Of a DNA stretch of 54,107 nucleotides, positions 1 to 7,954 are shown in pieces. The notes under the pieces are model-generated. The model was not told the DNA's origin, did not search any database, and saw nothing but the letters and a program-made list of their open reading frames with translations. The DNA is from Sulfurimonas sp. (GTDB lineage: Bacteria > Campylobacterota > Campylobacteria > Campylobacterales > Sulfurimonadaceae): positions 1-54,107 of the forward strand of contig JAQUFE010000012.1 of assembly GCA_028684815.1 (NCBI GenBank). The letters run 5' to 3'. The translations under genes and the position numbers were made by a program. The number at the start of each line of letters is the position of its first letter. The stretch's first letter is position 1.

Positions 1-131
1 TGTGAGACAACTCCATCAGGATGAGCGAAGATATTTTTTATCTTGTTTTGTTTTACATCTACATTGGCAGCGATATCGCAACCAACGCCACAATAAGTAC
101 AAACGCTATCTATTGTCTCTATATTTTCCAT
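1..131 (-). CDS. Molybdopterin oxidoreductase, N-terminal fragment (formate dehydrogenase / nitrate reductase-like)
   Basis: Only the first 43 codons are in the window; the gene runs off the left edge. The peptide begins MENIETIDSV and carries C11-x2-C14-x3-C18 (VCTYCGVGCDI), the start of the N-terminal [4Fe-4S] site of the DMSO-reductase superfamily (FdhA, NapA, NasA types). No twin-arginine signal precedes the motif, so a cytoplasmic enzyme is more likely than an exported one. The ATG lies 13 bases after the homoserine dehydrogenase stop and has a GGAAA ribosome site, so the two are probably co-transcribed. Substrate cannot be decided from this fragment. moeA and moaA, which build its cofactor, are a few kilobases away. 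Confidence 0.8.
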   Translation of the reverse strand, partial: MENIETIDSVCTYCGVGCDIAANVDVKQNKIKNIFAHPDGVVS

Positions 132-144
132 CAGTTTTCCAGTT

Positions 145-1404
145 TTAGACTATCCTAATCATTACAGGAGTCGCATTTACAAAGTCTAGCTCTTTTATCT
201 CTTTTATCATGTTTTGAATATCTTTTTCTAGGGCTATATGAGTAGATATTAGCAAGTTTGCAGAGTTTGCTTGTGATGGACGCTGAAGCATAGTCTCTAT
301 TGAGATATTGTGCTTTTCAAATATTTTAGCTAACTTTGCTAGTACTCCAGTTCGGTCTGAGACATTTATACGAAGATAGTATTTTGAGTTTATATCCGCA
401 GTTGCTTTTAGTGTAAGTTTGCCCTCTAGTGGCTTATCAAAGCCTAGCATCGGCGCAGATTTTCCACTTCTTGCAATATCAATAATATTTGCAATTACAG
501 CACTAGCGGTTGCATCTCCACCAGCCCCAGGTCCATAGTAGAGTGTCTCGCCCACTTTATCGCCAACCACAGAGATAGCGTTCATCACGCCATCTATCTT
601 TGCTATCATCTCTTCTTGCTTGATTAAAGCGGCGTGAACTCTAAGCTCTACCTCATTTGCATCTTTTTTTGCGATGCCAAGTAGTTTTATCACATATCCA
701 AACTCTTTAGCAAAAGCGATATCATCTTGAGCGATATTTTCAATTCCCTCAATTAGAATATCTTCAGGTTTTGCATCGATGCCATAAGCGATGGAAGCTA
801 AGATAAGAAGCTTATGAGCAGCATCATAACCACCAACATCAAAGGTAGGATCAGCCTCAGCATAACCCAAATCTTGCGCCTCTTTTAAGATAGCATCATA
901 AGAGACTCCATCATCACGCATCTTTGTAAGCATATAGTTTGAAGTGCCGTTCATAATGCCCATGATGGACTCTATATGATTTGCAGAGAGACCATCACGA
1001 AGAGCGTTTATGATAGGAATCCCACCAGCAACTGAAGCTTCATACTCAAAAGCTATATCTTTAGCCATATCTTGAAGTTCGTAGCGATGATAAGCTAAAA
1101 GAGCTTTGTTTGCAGTCACAACAGCTTTTCCTCTTTTTAATGCGCCCTTTACTACTTCAAAAGCCTCTTCCACTCCGCCCATAAGCTCAACAACAATATC
1201 AATCTCATCATCATCTAAAACATCATTAACATTGTCGCTTAGTTTTATATCTAAGCCTCTGTCTTTGCTTAAGTCTTTTACAATTCCGCACTTAACAACT
1301 ATATCAACACCTGCTCTTGCAGAAATAACATCAGCGTTATCTTTTAAGATTTGAGCTACGCTTGTTCCAACTGTCCCAACGCCTATTATTCCTACTTTTA
1401 CCAT
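145..1404 (-). CDS. hom: Homoserine dehydrogenase
   Basis: NAD(P)-dependent reduction of aspartate semialdehyde to homoserine, the branch point to threonine and methionine. The 419-residue protein opens with a Rossmann motif (GIIGVGTVG, residues 5-13). It has the ANKALLA segment near residue 100, the NGTSNYMLTKM and AEADPTFDVGGYDAAHK catalytic-domain motifs, and a C-terminal ACT domain (about 345-419) for feedback control. Length and domain order are normal for the ACT-containing form. It follows an aminotransferase gene on the same strand, with a 182-base gap that holds a family B structured element. The order hom, aminotransferase, two envelope proteins, rRNA methyltransferases, L31 matches what I recall around Cj0149c-Cj0156c of Campylobacter jejuni. 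Confidence 0.96.
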   Translation of the reverse strand: MVKVGIIGVGTVGTSVAQILKDNADVISARAGVDIVVKCGIVKDLSKDRGLDIKLSDNVNDVLDDDEIDIVVELMGGVEEAFEVVKGALKRGKAVVTANKALLAYHRYELQDMAKDIAFEYEASVAGGIPIINALRDGLSANHIESIMGIMNGTSNYMLTKMRDDGVSYDAILKEAQDLGYAEADPTFDVGGYDAAHKLLILASIAYGIDAKPEDILIEGIENIAQDDIAFAKEFGYVIKLLGIAKKDANEVELRVHAALIKQEEMIAKIDGVMNAISVVGDKVGETLYYGPGAGGDATASAVIANIIDIARSGKSAPMLGFDKPLEGKLTLKATADINSKYYLRINVSDRTGVLAKLAKIFEKHNISIETMLQRPSQANSANLLISTHIALEKDIQNMIKEIKELDFVNATPVMIRIV

Positions 1405-1440
1405 GATATATTTTGTCCTTTAATTTATTTCATAAATTTA

Positions 1441-1572
1441 AGGGAATCTTTTCCCTATTCATTTATCACGCCAAAGGAACAAGTCCCTTTGACTACGCTA
1501 ATACCCCAAGGGTACTCCGTCGTGCGCACTGAGTTTTCTTCGGCGGGAAGCCCATCACACTAGTGTGATTTG
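1441..1572 (-). repeat. Family B structured repeat, copy B1, upstream of hom
   Basis: A 132-base insert flanked by a 13-base direct repeat (TTTCATAAATTTA at 1428-1440 and 1573-1585), which looks like a target duplication. Inside are a short hairpin AGGGAA/TTCCCT, a block shared with 26369-26450 and 26456-26640 (TCACGC, then AAAGGAACAAGTCCCTTT, which folds on itself), a conserved CTTCGG loop inside a TTTTC/GGGAAG stem, and a perfect 16-base palindrome ATCACACTAGTGTGAT. It sits 37 bases before the hom start codon, so it would be in the transcript between the aminotransferase and hom. Function is unknown; it could be a mobile repeat, an RNA element, or both. Confidence 0.7.
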
Positions 1573-1586
1573 TTTCATAAATTTAT

Positions 1587-2807
1587 TTATTTTTTCTCTT
1601 CTTCAAATTGTTTTAAAAATTCTTTTATATTTCTTGCTGCTTGGCGGATTCTGTTGTCATTTTCAATGAGTGCTATACGAACATAATTCTCACCATAAGC
1701 ACCAAAACCAATACCTGGAGCTACTGCAACTGCAGCCTCTTTTAGAAGTCTTTTTGAAAATTCTAAACTTCCTAAATGTCGAGCTCCTTCAGGGATTTCT
1801 GCCCAAACAAACATACTTGCGCGATTTTTGCGAATCTTCCAACCAGCTCTCTCAAATGCACGAAGCAAAATATCTTGACGGTGATTATATTTGTCTGTTA
1901 TATCTTGAACACACTGCTGATCGCCATTAAGAGCTACTGTAGCTGCAACTTGAATCGGCGTAAACATTCCATAATCAAGCCATGATTTAATCTTTTGAAG
2001 TGCGCCTATGAGTTTTTTGTTTCCTACAAAGAAGCCAACTCTCCAGCCAGCCATATTGTAAGATTTTGAAAGTGTAAAACTCTCAACTGCCACATCTTTT
2101 GCGCCTGGCACACTCATGATAGATGGAGTTGTATATCCGCAGAAAGTTATGTCTCCATAAGCAATATCAGAGATGATATAAAATCTTTTCTCTTTTGCCA
2201 TCTTTACAAGACGCACATAAAACTCCTGAGTCACCGTTGCAGTTGTAGGATTGTGAGGAAAGTTAACTAAAACATACTTTGGCTTTGGTGAACTCTCTTT
2301 AAAGACACGCTCTAAGTCATGAAAAAACTTATCTTCATCAAGCTTATAATCTTCATCAAACTCTATACCAAACTTGACTACATTTCCACCTGCTAAGATA
2401 AAAGAGTACTCATGTATAGGGTAGGTAGGATCTGGGATTACCGCTACATCACCAGGGTTTGTAATAGCGTAAGTAAGATGCGCATAACCCTCTTTTGAGC
2501 CCATTGTGGCTACACACTCTGTCATCGGGTCTAAGTCACATCCATATCTAGTTTTATACCAATCAGCTATAGCAACTAAAAGTTTTGGAATACCCTTTGA
2601 AGTTGAATAACCGTGAGTCTTAGTCTTATTGGCTGACTCTATAAGTTTTTCTCTTATGTGTTCTGGGGTATCACCATCTGGGTTTCCCATAGAAAAGTCG
2701 ATAACGTCTGCACCTGCACGTCTTTCAGCCATTTTAAGTTCATTAACCTCAGCAAAAACATACTTCGGTAGTCTCTTCATTCTGTCAAATTCTATTTCGT
2801 CAAACAT
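1587..2807 (-). CDS. Class I/II PLP aminotransferase (AlaC / DapL-like)
   Basis: PLP-dependent aminotransferase of 406 residues. The Schiff-base lysine is K248 in SFTLSKSYNMAGWRVGF, a segment nearly identical to the E. coli glutamate-pyruvate aminotransferase AlaC. NFPHNPT (around 182-188) and SDIAYGD (213-219) are the usual cofactor and substrate contacts. Relatives are annotated variously as alanine, aspartate or LL-diaminopimelate aminotransferase, and the sequence alone does not decide which. Its place directly upstream of hom suggests a role in aspartate-family or alanine synthesis. This order is conserved in Campylobacter as far as I recall. Confidence 0.88.
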   Translation of the reverse strand: MFDEIEFDRMKRLPKYVFAEVNELKMAERRAGADVIDFSMGNPDGDTPEHIREKLIESANKTKTHGYSTSKGIPKLLVAIADWYKTRYGCDLDPMTECVATMGSKEGYAHLTYAITNPGDVAVIPDPTYPIHEYSFILAGGNVVKFGIEFDEDYKLDEDKFFHDLERVFKESSPKPKYVLVNFPHNPTTATVTQEFYVRLVKMAKEKRFYIISDIAYGDITFCGYTTPSIMSVPGAKDVAVESFTLSKSYNMAGWRVGFFVGNKKLIGALQKIKSWLDYGMFTPIQVAATVALNGDQQCVQDITDKYNHRQDILLRAFERAGWKIRKNRASMFVWAEIPEGARHLGSLEFSKRLLKEAAVAVAPGIGFGAYGENYVRIALIENDNRIRQAARNIKEFLKQFEEEKK

Positions 2808-2876
2808 CCATTATTCCTGAGTAAATTATTGTCGTAATTCTAGCAAAATTATCTCTACTTTGCTATCAATCTTTTT

Positions 2877-3713
2877 TTATCTTGCACCTGTAGGCATTAA
2901 AGTCAAATCATCTCTTATATTTTTTAGAGAGTAGATATCTGAAATCTTTATGTAGTGAGTGTTCTCATTTAGCTCTAAAGTAAGGCTCGCACTTTTACTA
3001 TCATGCTTTTGAACCTTTAGTAGATGCAAAGAGGCATCGTAGTAGGCGATGTATGGATACCAGCTATTTCTTCTTGATGAAGAGATTTTGATTTTTTTGA
3101 CCTGTGAGACATCTATCCACTTAGAGTACAAAGAGCGCTTTAGACTAAGTCCTATGCCCTCTTGTAGAGACTCCACATTTAGCCTTCCATCTCTCATATC
3201 CACAACATAGGTCCAGTCAGTTGCTGAGTCTCTTCTGATATCAATTATTCGCGAACCACTTTTTCTAAGCTCTTGTTGGAGTATTAGTGGGTCTGTTGCA
3301 TATTCTGAAGTCAAGTTTATAGTCCAAGTAAATTCCGAGTTGTTTAGATTTGACTCTTGCGTTACATATCTGTAATAGCCTATACTTCTAAGAGTATCGC
3401 CCATGATTTTAACAAAAAACAGAGGAGAACCACTTGTTTTAAATCGCAATGTTAGCTCGCTAGGTTTTGCAAAAAAAAGATTTAAAAGTCCATTTTCTTT
3501 TAAGGTCTGTATAACTTTTACAGCATCTACACTGTCATTTGCAAAGTAGTCAGATTTTGGAGAAAAAAGAATATCTATATATGCTCTATTTTGATCATAC
3601 GTTTTAGAGTTTATAAAGGATTTTATTTTTTGTGTTAAAAGAGCGCTATTTTGAGCGGCATCTGCAAAAGAGAGTGAGCTCAAAAATAAAATAGCAAAAA
3701 TTATTTTTACCAT
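2877..3713 (-). CDS. Exported protein of unknown function
   Basis: A 278-residue protein with a clear signal peptide (hydrophobic residues 3-15, probable cleavage after SFADA). The mature part is a mixed sequence without motifs I can name; it has no cysteines, lipobox or further membrane segment, so it is probably periplasmic. It overlaps the end of the upstream gene by seven bases, so the two are likely translated together and may work together. The position matches a periplasmic protein gene between the aminotransferase and the rRNA methyltransferase in Campylobacter (recalled). I do not assign a function. Confidence 0.8.
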   Translation of the reverse strand: MVKIIFAILFLSSLSFADAAQNSALLTQKIKSFINSKTYDQNRAYIDILFSPKSDYFANDSVDAVKVIQTLKENGLLNLFFAKPSELTLRFKTSGSPLFFVKIMGDTLRSIGYYRYVTQESNLNNSEFTWTINLTSEYATDPLILQQELRKSGSRIIDIRRDSATDWTYVVDMRDGRLNVESLQEGIGLSLKRSLYSKWIDVSQVKKIKISSSRRNSWYPYIAYYDASLHLLKVQKHDSKSASLTLELNENTHYIKISDIYSLKNIRDDLTLMPTGAR

Positions 3714-4540
3714 TTTTGCCCTTTATTTAGCTCTTTAAACTCTGTAAAACTTATCTTTGAGATGTTAGAGTCTTTATATAAAAGTCTAAGATTAGATCTT
3801 TCATTAAACTCTCTTATCTCTCCATCTATCTCTATCTTTACATAGCCATGGCCAAGTGAGAGCAGCCACTCTTTCTTAGGGTCTAATTCTAGTTCACCTG
3901 AGAAGGTTTTTTGATACTTTTTATAGTTTGAACGGTCGATATAACCTATCCATAACTCTGAGGTTGGCATTATTTTAAAAGACTTTACAACATCAACAGC
4001 CTTAGACTCTACAGTTTTTTCTTCTTCTTTGATTTTTTCTTCTTTAGTTTCTTCTTCTATTGTTTCATTTTCATCTTCTATCTCTTGTTTGCTTAGTGCT
4101 TCTAGCTTGTCGCTTTTAAGCATACTTTCTTGGGCATTTTGTATAGCACTGTTATCGATATTATGGTTATCAGTTTTCTCACTGCTTTGGTTTATCTCCT
4201 CTAGGGTAAAAAATATAGCTACTGCAAACACTGCTATAGCTATCAAGACATAAACATAGGTATATTTTTTCTTTCTTGTTGGTGAGACAAAAAACCTAGT
4301 CTCTCCATCATCTATCTCTGGAGCATTTAGAAGATAATACTCATCGACCTTAGCTTTAAACTCGCTCAAATCAACACTATACTCTCTTTGTAAGATAGAT
4401 ATAAAGCCCTGCATCTGAATCTTTGTCATATCTTCAAAAGCTTCGTGCAAAAGGGCTTGGACATGGTGTCTTGCTATATGTGTTTGTTCATGTATCTTTT
4501 GTGCACCTATGTTTTTTAATCTATCAAGCCCATCACTCAT
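3707..4540 (-). CDS. Single-pass membrane protein, RodZ-like topology
   Basis: A 277-residue protein of unknown function. Residues 1-75 are helical and soluble. A basic patch (RKKKY) precedes one transmembrane helix at about 92-113. Then comes a low-complexity Glu/Lys-rich stretch (about 120-190) and a small compact C-terminal domain (about 195-277) rich in aromatic and charged residues. A cytoplasmic head, single helix, charged linker and periplasmic domain is the plan of RodZ, but I do not see a convincing helix-turn-helix, so this is only a topology comparison. ATGA start-stop overlap with the upstream methyltransferase gene and a seven-base overlap with the exported protein downstream show tight co-expression. 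Confidence 0.8.
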   Translation of the reverse strand: MSDGLDRLKNIGAQKIHEQTHIARHHVQALLHEAFEDMTKIQMQGFISILQREYSVDLSEFKAKVDEYYLLNAPEIDDGETRFFVSPTRKKKYTYVYVLIAIAVFAVAIFFTLEEINQSSEKTDNHNIDNSAIQNAQESMLKSDKLEALSKQEIEDENETIEEETKEEKIKEEEKTVESKAVDVVKSFKIMPTSELWIGYIDRSNYKKYQKTFSGELELDPKKEWLLSLGHGYVKIEIDGEIREFNERSNLRLLYKDSNISKISFTEFKELNKGQKW

Positions 4541-5217
4541 ACTCTCATCCTATCCATTAAAATAGCCCCTGCCACACTGACATTTAAAGAGTCAAATTTA
4601 TGTGACATTTTTATGCTTATAACTTCATCTAATTTTGAAATTATGCGAGAACTTAAACCTTCGCCCTCATTACCTAAAATCAAAGCTCTTTTTTGCTTTA
4701 GCTTAACATCTCTAATGTCAACTCCGCCCATATCAGCGCCATACAAGCAAAAGCCAGATGTTTTTAAGTCATTCATCACATCAAGAATATTGTGCTCTAG
4801 CACAAAAGGAATGTCAAAGAGAGCACCAGTACTTGTTCTTACTATTGGTGCTAACTTTAAGTTTTTAACTCCGCATGCCACAATAGCATCTACGCCCATC
4901 GCATAAGCAGTTCTAACAATAGCTCCGATATTTCCAACATCAGTCAGACCAGATAAAACTAGTATAAAATCTTTATCTAAAGTGGATTTAAAAGGGTGTA
5001 GTTCATACTCATCAACTTCGGCCAAGATGCCTTGATGGTTTGCATTTTTGCACATCACTCCAGCAGCATCTGGTGGGATGCGCTTTACTTCAAAGTTCAT
5101 CTTCATCAAACGAGCATACTCTTTTTTATCTACCTCTTTTGCTAAGTAGAGAGTTTTTATCTTATTTGGATGGTTTTGTATTAGGTATTGTATTGGTTGT
5201 TTTGCATAAATTAACAT
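4537..5217 (-). CDS. TrmH-family (SPOUT) RNA 2'-O-ribose methyltransferase
   Basis: A 226-residue SpoU/TrmH-class methyltransferase using S-adenosylmethionine. The three class motifs are present: the LSGLTDVGNIGAIVRTA segment near residue 90, ALILGNEGEGLSS near 178-190, and the C-terminal SLNVSVAGAILMDRM, which forms the knotted cofactor pocket. RlmB, which methylates G2251 of 23S rRNA, is the closest named possibility, but the N-terminal substrate domain (1-80) is short and the target is not certain. It overlaps the next gene by ATGA and follows rsmI after 50 bases. Confidence 0.88.
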   Translation of the reverse strand: MLIYAKQPIQYLIQNHPNKIKTLYLAKEVDKKEYARLMKMNFEVKRIPPDAAGVMCKNANHQGILAEVDEYELHPFKSTLDKDFILVLSGLTDVGNIGAIVRTAYAMGVDAIVACGVKNLKLAPIVRTSTGALFDIPFVLEHNILDVMNDLKTSGFCLYGADMGGVDIRDVKLKQKRALILGNEGEGLSSRIISKLDEVISIKMSHKFDSLNVSVAGAILMDRMRV

Positions 5218-5267
5218 GGAGACATTCTAGCAAAAAAAAGTGATAATGCAGTCATTTTGCTATATTT

Positions 5268-6083
5268 TTATAGCTTAAATAGTCTTTCGTAGCAAGATTT
5301 AGTATTTTCTTGTGTTATTTTGCAGATGAGCTTTGCTTGTATTTTTTTTGGTAAGTCTAGCTCTAAAATGTCATTTTCGCTTATAGCGCTGGCATTTTGT
5401 CTCTCGCTCTGGCTTATCACGACTACCCATTCGCCTCGAAAATTGTCATTTATCTTATCTAATAACTCTATAGCAGTTCCACTAAAATATGTTTGATATT
5501 TTTTACTTATCTCTTTAGCTAAAAACAATTCTCTTTTGGGTTGCTCTTTTACTATCTCTTGGAGAAGTTTTTTAAGTCTGTGTGGCGATTCATAAAGAAC
5601 CGTTGTAAACCCACTAAAGAGGGCACCATTAAGAGATGCTGCTCTATCGCTTCCCTTATGTGGTAAAAATCCCCAAAATAGTAGCTTAGTCTCTATAAAG
5701 CCACTTGCCACAAAAGCAGTAAGCAGAGCGTTTGCACCTGGCAAAACATCATACTCTACGCCATTTTCTTGTGCATACTTTACAAGAGCTTGCCCAGGGT
5801 CACTGATGCCTGGCATCCCAGCATCGCTAACATAGACTACTTCTTTATCAAAAAAAGAACTATCTAGCTCTTCTACAAAGTTTTTTTCATTGTGTGAGTG
5901 AAGTGGGATAAAGCGCTGGTCTTCTTTAAAAGAAGTGTTATATCGCTCTTTTAAAATGTGTATGAGTTTTTTTGTGACGCGGGTATCTTCGCAAAGCAGG
6001 ATGTCAGCTTCTCTTAGAGCTTCAATAGCTCTAAGAGATATATCGCCTATGTTTCCAATGGGAGTCGGAACAAATTTTAGCAC
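5268..6083 (-). CDS. rsmI: 16S rRNA (cytidine1402-2'-O)-methyltransferase RsmI
   Basis: A tetrapyrrole-methylase-fold enzyme of 271 residues that modifies C1402 in the decoding centre. The N-terminal signature is complete (FVPTPIGNIGDISLRAIEAL, then ADILLCEDTR), followed by YVSDAGMPGISDPG near residue 90 and the VLPGANA segment near residue 118, which form the cofactor site. Length is near the family norm. The gene lies between rpmE and the TrmH-type gene, an arrangement I recall in Campylobacter and Helicobacter. Confidence 0.95.
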   Translation of the reverse strand: MLKFVPTPIGNIGDISLRAIEALREADILLCEDTRVTKKLIHILKERYNTSFKEDQRFIPLHSHNEKNFVEELDSSFFDKEVVYVSDAGMPGISDPGQALVKYAQENGVEYDVLPGANALLTAFVASGFIETKLLFWGFLPHKGSDRAASLNGALFSGFTTVLYESPHRLKKLLQEIVKEQPKRELFLAKEISKKYQTYFSGTAIELLDKINDNFRGEWVVVISQSERQNASAISENDILELDLPKKIQAKLICKITQENTKSCYERLFKL

Positions 6084-6141
6084 TATTAAATCTCACACAA
6101 ATTTGAAACTAGTCCTTGGATGAGAAAAAACATTTAAGATT

Positions 6142-6342
6142 CTAGTTTTTAGCGTAACGCTTGTTAAACTTCTCGATTCTTCCAGCTGTATCTACCATTC
6201 TCTCAGAACCTGTAAAAAATGGATGACACTCGTTACAGATATCTATACGAAGCTCATCATTTGCACTTTTTGTCTCAAAGCTGTTTCCACAAGCGCAAGT
6301 TACTGTACATACTACTAGTTTAGGGTGAAGATCTTTTTTCAT
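6142..6342 (-). CDS. rpmE: Large ribosomal subunit protein bL31, zinc-binding form
   Basis: A 66-residue L31 starting [11 protein letters not shown]. Cys16, Cys18, Cys36 and Cys39 are present, so this is the zinc-binding type rather than the zinc-independent paralogue. That means it can act as a zinc store. The gene is 58 bases upstream of rsmI on the same strand. Upstream is a 418-base gap containing two family A elements. Confidence 0.97.
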   Translation of the reverse strand: MKKDLHPKLVVCTVTCACGNSFETKSANDELRIDICNECHPFFTGSERMVDTAGRIEKFNKRYAKN

Positions 6343-6390
6343 GTTTTGCCTTTTGATACTCGTTAATGTGCGAATATCTATATATTTTTT

Positions 6391-6416
6391 AAATCCGTAT
6401 GGGGGCGGATTTTTAG
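6391..6416. other. Hairpin upstream of rpmE
   Basis: AAATCCG (6391-6397) and CGGATTT (6406-6412) form a seven-pair stem with a G-rich loop, followed on the plus strand by a T run. Read on the plus strand it resembles a terminator, but no plus-strand gene feeds it. On the minus strand it lies in the leader of rpmE about 50 bases before the start. It could be a terminator for antisense transcription or a leader hairpin. Confidence 0.4.
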
Positions 6417-6524
6417 AGTCGCAATTGTACCTAAACTTATCTTAATTTAGCATATAGTTAATTTCGCCCGCCTCAGCTTTCCTAAGTGAGGCTTCAGCCT
6501 CGCCCTGCATGACTTAAAAGTTAA

Positions 6525-6610
6525 CTAGTTCCCACGCTCTGCGTGGGAACTTATATATCTCTAAATTTAGTATATATATAGACTCCCACGCAGAGCGTAG
6601 GAGCCAGAGA
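6525..6610 (+). repeat. Family A double-hairpin (REPIN-like) element A1
   Basis: This and A2 occupy most of the 418-base gap between rsmE and rpmE. The first arm TCCCACGC-TCT-GCGTGGGA is a palindrome with a three-base loop. An AT-rich linker follows, then a second arm that is the reverse complement of the first with one stem mismatch (CTCCCACGC / GCGTAGGAG). The edges read CTAGTT and GAGCCAGAGA. The arrangement of two inverted REP-type hairpins fits a REPIN. The remaining part of the gap also contains a small palindrome GAGGCTTCAGCCTC at 6488-6501 and no open frame I accept. Confidence 0.88.
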
Positions 6611-6644
6611 AGAAAAATGAGACTGCAAAGAAGAAGTTCTTTAT

Positions 6645-6730
6645 CTAGTTCCCACGCTCTGCGTGGGAACTCATATATCTCTGAATTTAGTATATATATA
6701 GACTCCCACGCAGAGCGTAGGAGCCAGAGA
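6645..6730 (+). repeat. Family A element A2
   Basis: Second copy in the same gap, 34 bases after A1 and in the same orientation. It differs from A1 at only two linker positions and shares its mismatched second arm (GCGTAGGAG), so A1 and A2 are a recent duplication or have been homogenised. It ends 30 bases before the rsmE stop codon, where the first arm or second arm could act as a 3' hairpin on the rsmE message. Confidence 0.88.
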
Positions 6731-6760
6731 GTTTTTACTCTCAAAAAGTATATTAAAAAC

Positions 6761-7444
6761 TTACAGCATCAACTTACTTGCAATAGCCACAACCGCACTC
6801 TCAGAACGAAGTACCATCGGAGTATCTAGCATAAAATTCTTTTGAGAGACTAGCATCTCTCTCTCACTTTGAGAAAATCCGCCCTCACAACCTACAAGTA
6901 CTCTTGCAAAATCAGCATCAGATGCTAGAGTGTTTTCACAAAAGTCAAAAACAACTACATCACTAAATTCATGCAAAAACTCTTTAATATTTTTATACTC
7001 ATCAAATTGCAGCATATCACTTCGTCCACACTGCTGCATAGAAGCTTCCAAAATCCTCTCAAATCTTGCAAAATCAAGCTTTATATTTCTCTGACTTCTA
7101 TCACAGTAAACAAATGAAACTCTACTAACTCCAAGCTCATTTAACATAGGAAGTACTTTTTCTATAGACTTTGCATCTATCACACACCATGCCACGTGAA
7201 GATACTTTTTGCTCTTTACTTCAAGCATCTGCGATGATATTAGCAGGAGTTCTAAACTCTTTGCATCTAGACTTGAAATTTTATAAGTATAAAGCATTGA
7301 GAGCTTATCTTTTGCCCTTAGTTCCAGCTCATCACCAACTTTATGCCTGCGGACTTTTACAAGATATTTGTGGAGTTCACCTTTGATAGTTATGCTATCT
7401 TTTGATGCCTCCTCACAAAGTATAAACTTCAAAGCCACATCCAA
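6761..7444 (-). CDS. rsmE: 16S rRNA (uracil1498-N3)-methyltransferase RsmE
   Basis: A 227-residue SPOUT methyltransferase of the RsmE family. It has an N-terminal PUA-like RNA-binding domain (about 1-70, with HKVGDELELRAKD). The methyltransferase domain ends in the diagnostic LVGCEGGFSQSERE (around 183-196) and LRSESAVVAIASKLML. It overlaps the upstream membrane-protein gene by 16 bases. With the TrmH-type gene and rsmI it makes this segment a small rRNA-modification cluster. Confidence 0.95.
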   Translation of the reverse strand: MDVALKFILCEEASKDSITIKGELHKYLVKVRRHKVGDELELRAKDKLSMLYTYKISSLDAKSLELLLISSQMLEVKSKKYLHVAWCVIDAKSIEKVLPMLNELGVSRVSFVYCDRSQRNIKLDFARFERILEASMQQCGRSDMLQFDEYKNIKEFLHEFSDVVVFDFCENTLASDADFARVLVGCEGGFSQSEREMLVSQKNFMLDTPMVLRSESAVVAIASKLML

Positions 7445-7836
7445 ATAGAGATGCCTAAAACCATAATAACTTCAATAGCAAAGATTTTATAAGCCTCTTT
7501 CTTGTGAGAAAGGAGAGCATCTTTGTGCTTTTTATCTACTCTTTGTAATTTTTTAGACCTCGCATTTTCTAAACCTATCAACACAACTCCAAAGAGTATC
7601 ATCACGATATTCTCTACAGTAAACTCCAGATGCTTAGCAGCCATCATAACCACGCCAGTAAAGATAACCGCACCAATAACCGTCATCACAATAGGCATAA
7701 AAAGATTCATAAACCTAGCATAAGTTTTTATCTCATCAGCTCTTGCTAGCATCAAAAAGTTAAGCAAAATCACCGCCAAAATCCCATAAACACTATAGTT
7801 GTGCATAACTATAGACATATCATACATTTCATTCAT
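7429..7836 (-). CDS. Small integral membrane protein of unknown function
   Basis: A 135-residue protein with four predicted membrane helices (about 13-32, 45-68, 74-90 and 115-134). Between helices 3 and 4 is a strongly basic cytoplasmic loop (ARSKKLQRVDKKHKD). No motif is recognised. The gene overlaps rsmE by 16 bases and begins the operon, which runs leftwards towards rpmE. Divergent moeA starts 118 bases away. Confidence 0.82.
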   Translation of the reverse strand: MNEMYDMSIVMHNYSVYGILAVILLNFLMLARADEIKTYARFMNLFMPIVMTVIGAVIFTGVVMMAAKHLEFTVENIVMILFGVVLIGLENARSKKLQRVDKKHKDALLSHKKEAYKIFAIEVIMVLGISIWMWL

Positions 7837-7911
7837 GGTGCAATTCTACTATAAATTTCACTCAAATAGCCATGAGTTTGTATATTAGAAGTTTGAAAAT
7901 CCATACTATGC

Positions 7912-7917
7912 TACAAT
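7912..7917 (+). promoter_or_regulatory. Candidate -10 box of moeA
   Basis: TACAAT lies 37 bases upstream of the moeA ATG after an AT-rich stretch, as is usual for housekeeping promoters in this phylum, where a clear -35 box is often missing. GAGGA provides the ribosome site. Confidence 0.5.
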
Positions 7918-7954
7918 ACTAAAACATTTCTAAACTATTAAAAAAGAGGACTTT

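Noticed and set aside
1441-1572. Known SAM or SAH riboswitch upstream of hom and luxS
   Set aside because: The conserved cores of the SAM and SAH riboswitch classes that I know are not present; the element is kept only as an unclassified structure.
6514-6744. Minus-strand frame with an internally repeated peptide (WLLRSAWESIYIL ... FPRRAWEL)
   Set aside because: The repeated peptide is only the translation of the two family A elements A1 and A2; there is no ribosome site and no independent coding signal.
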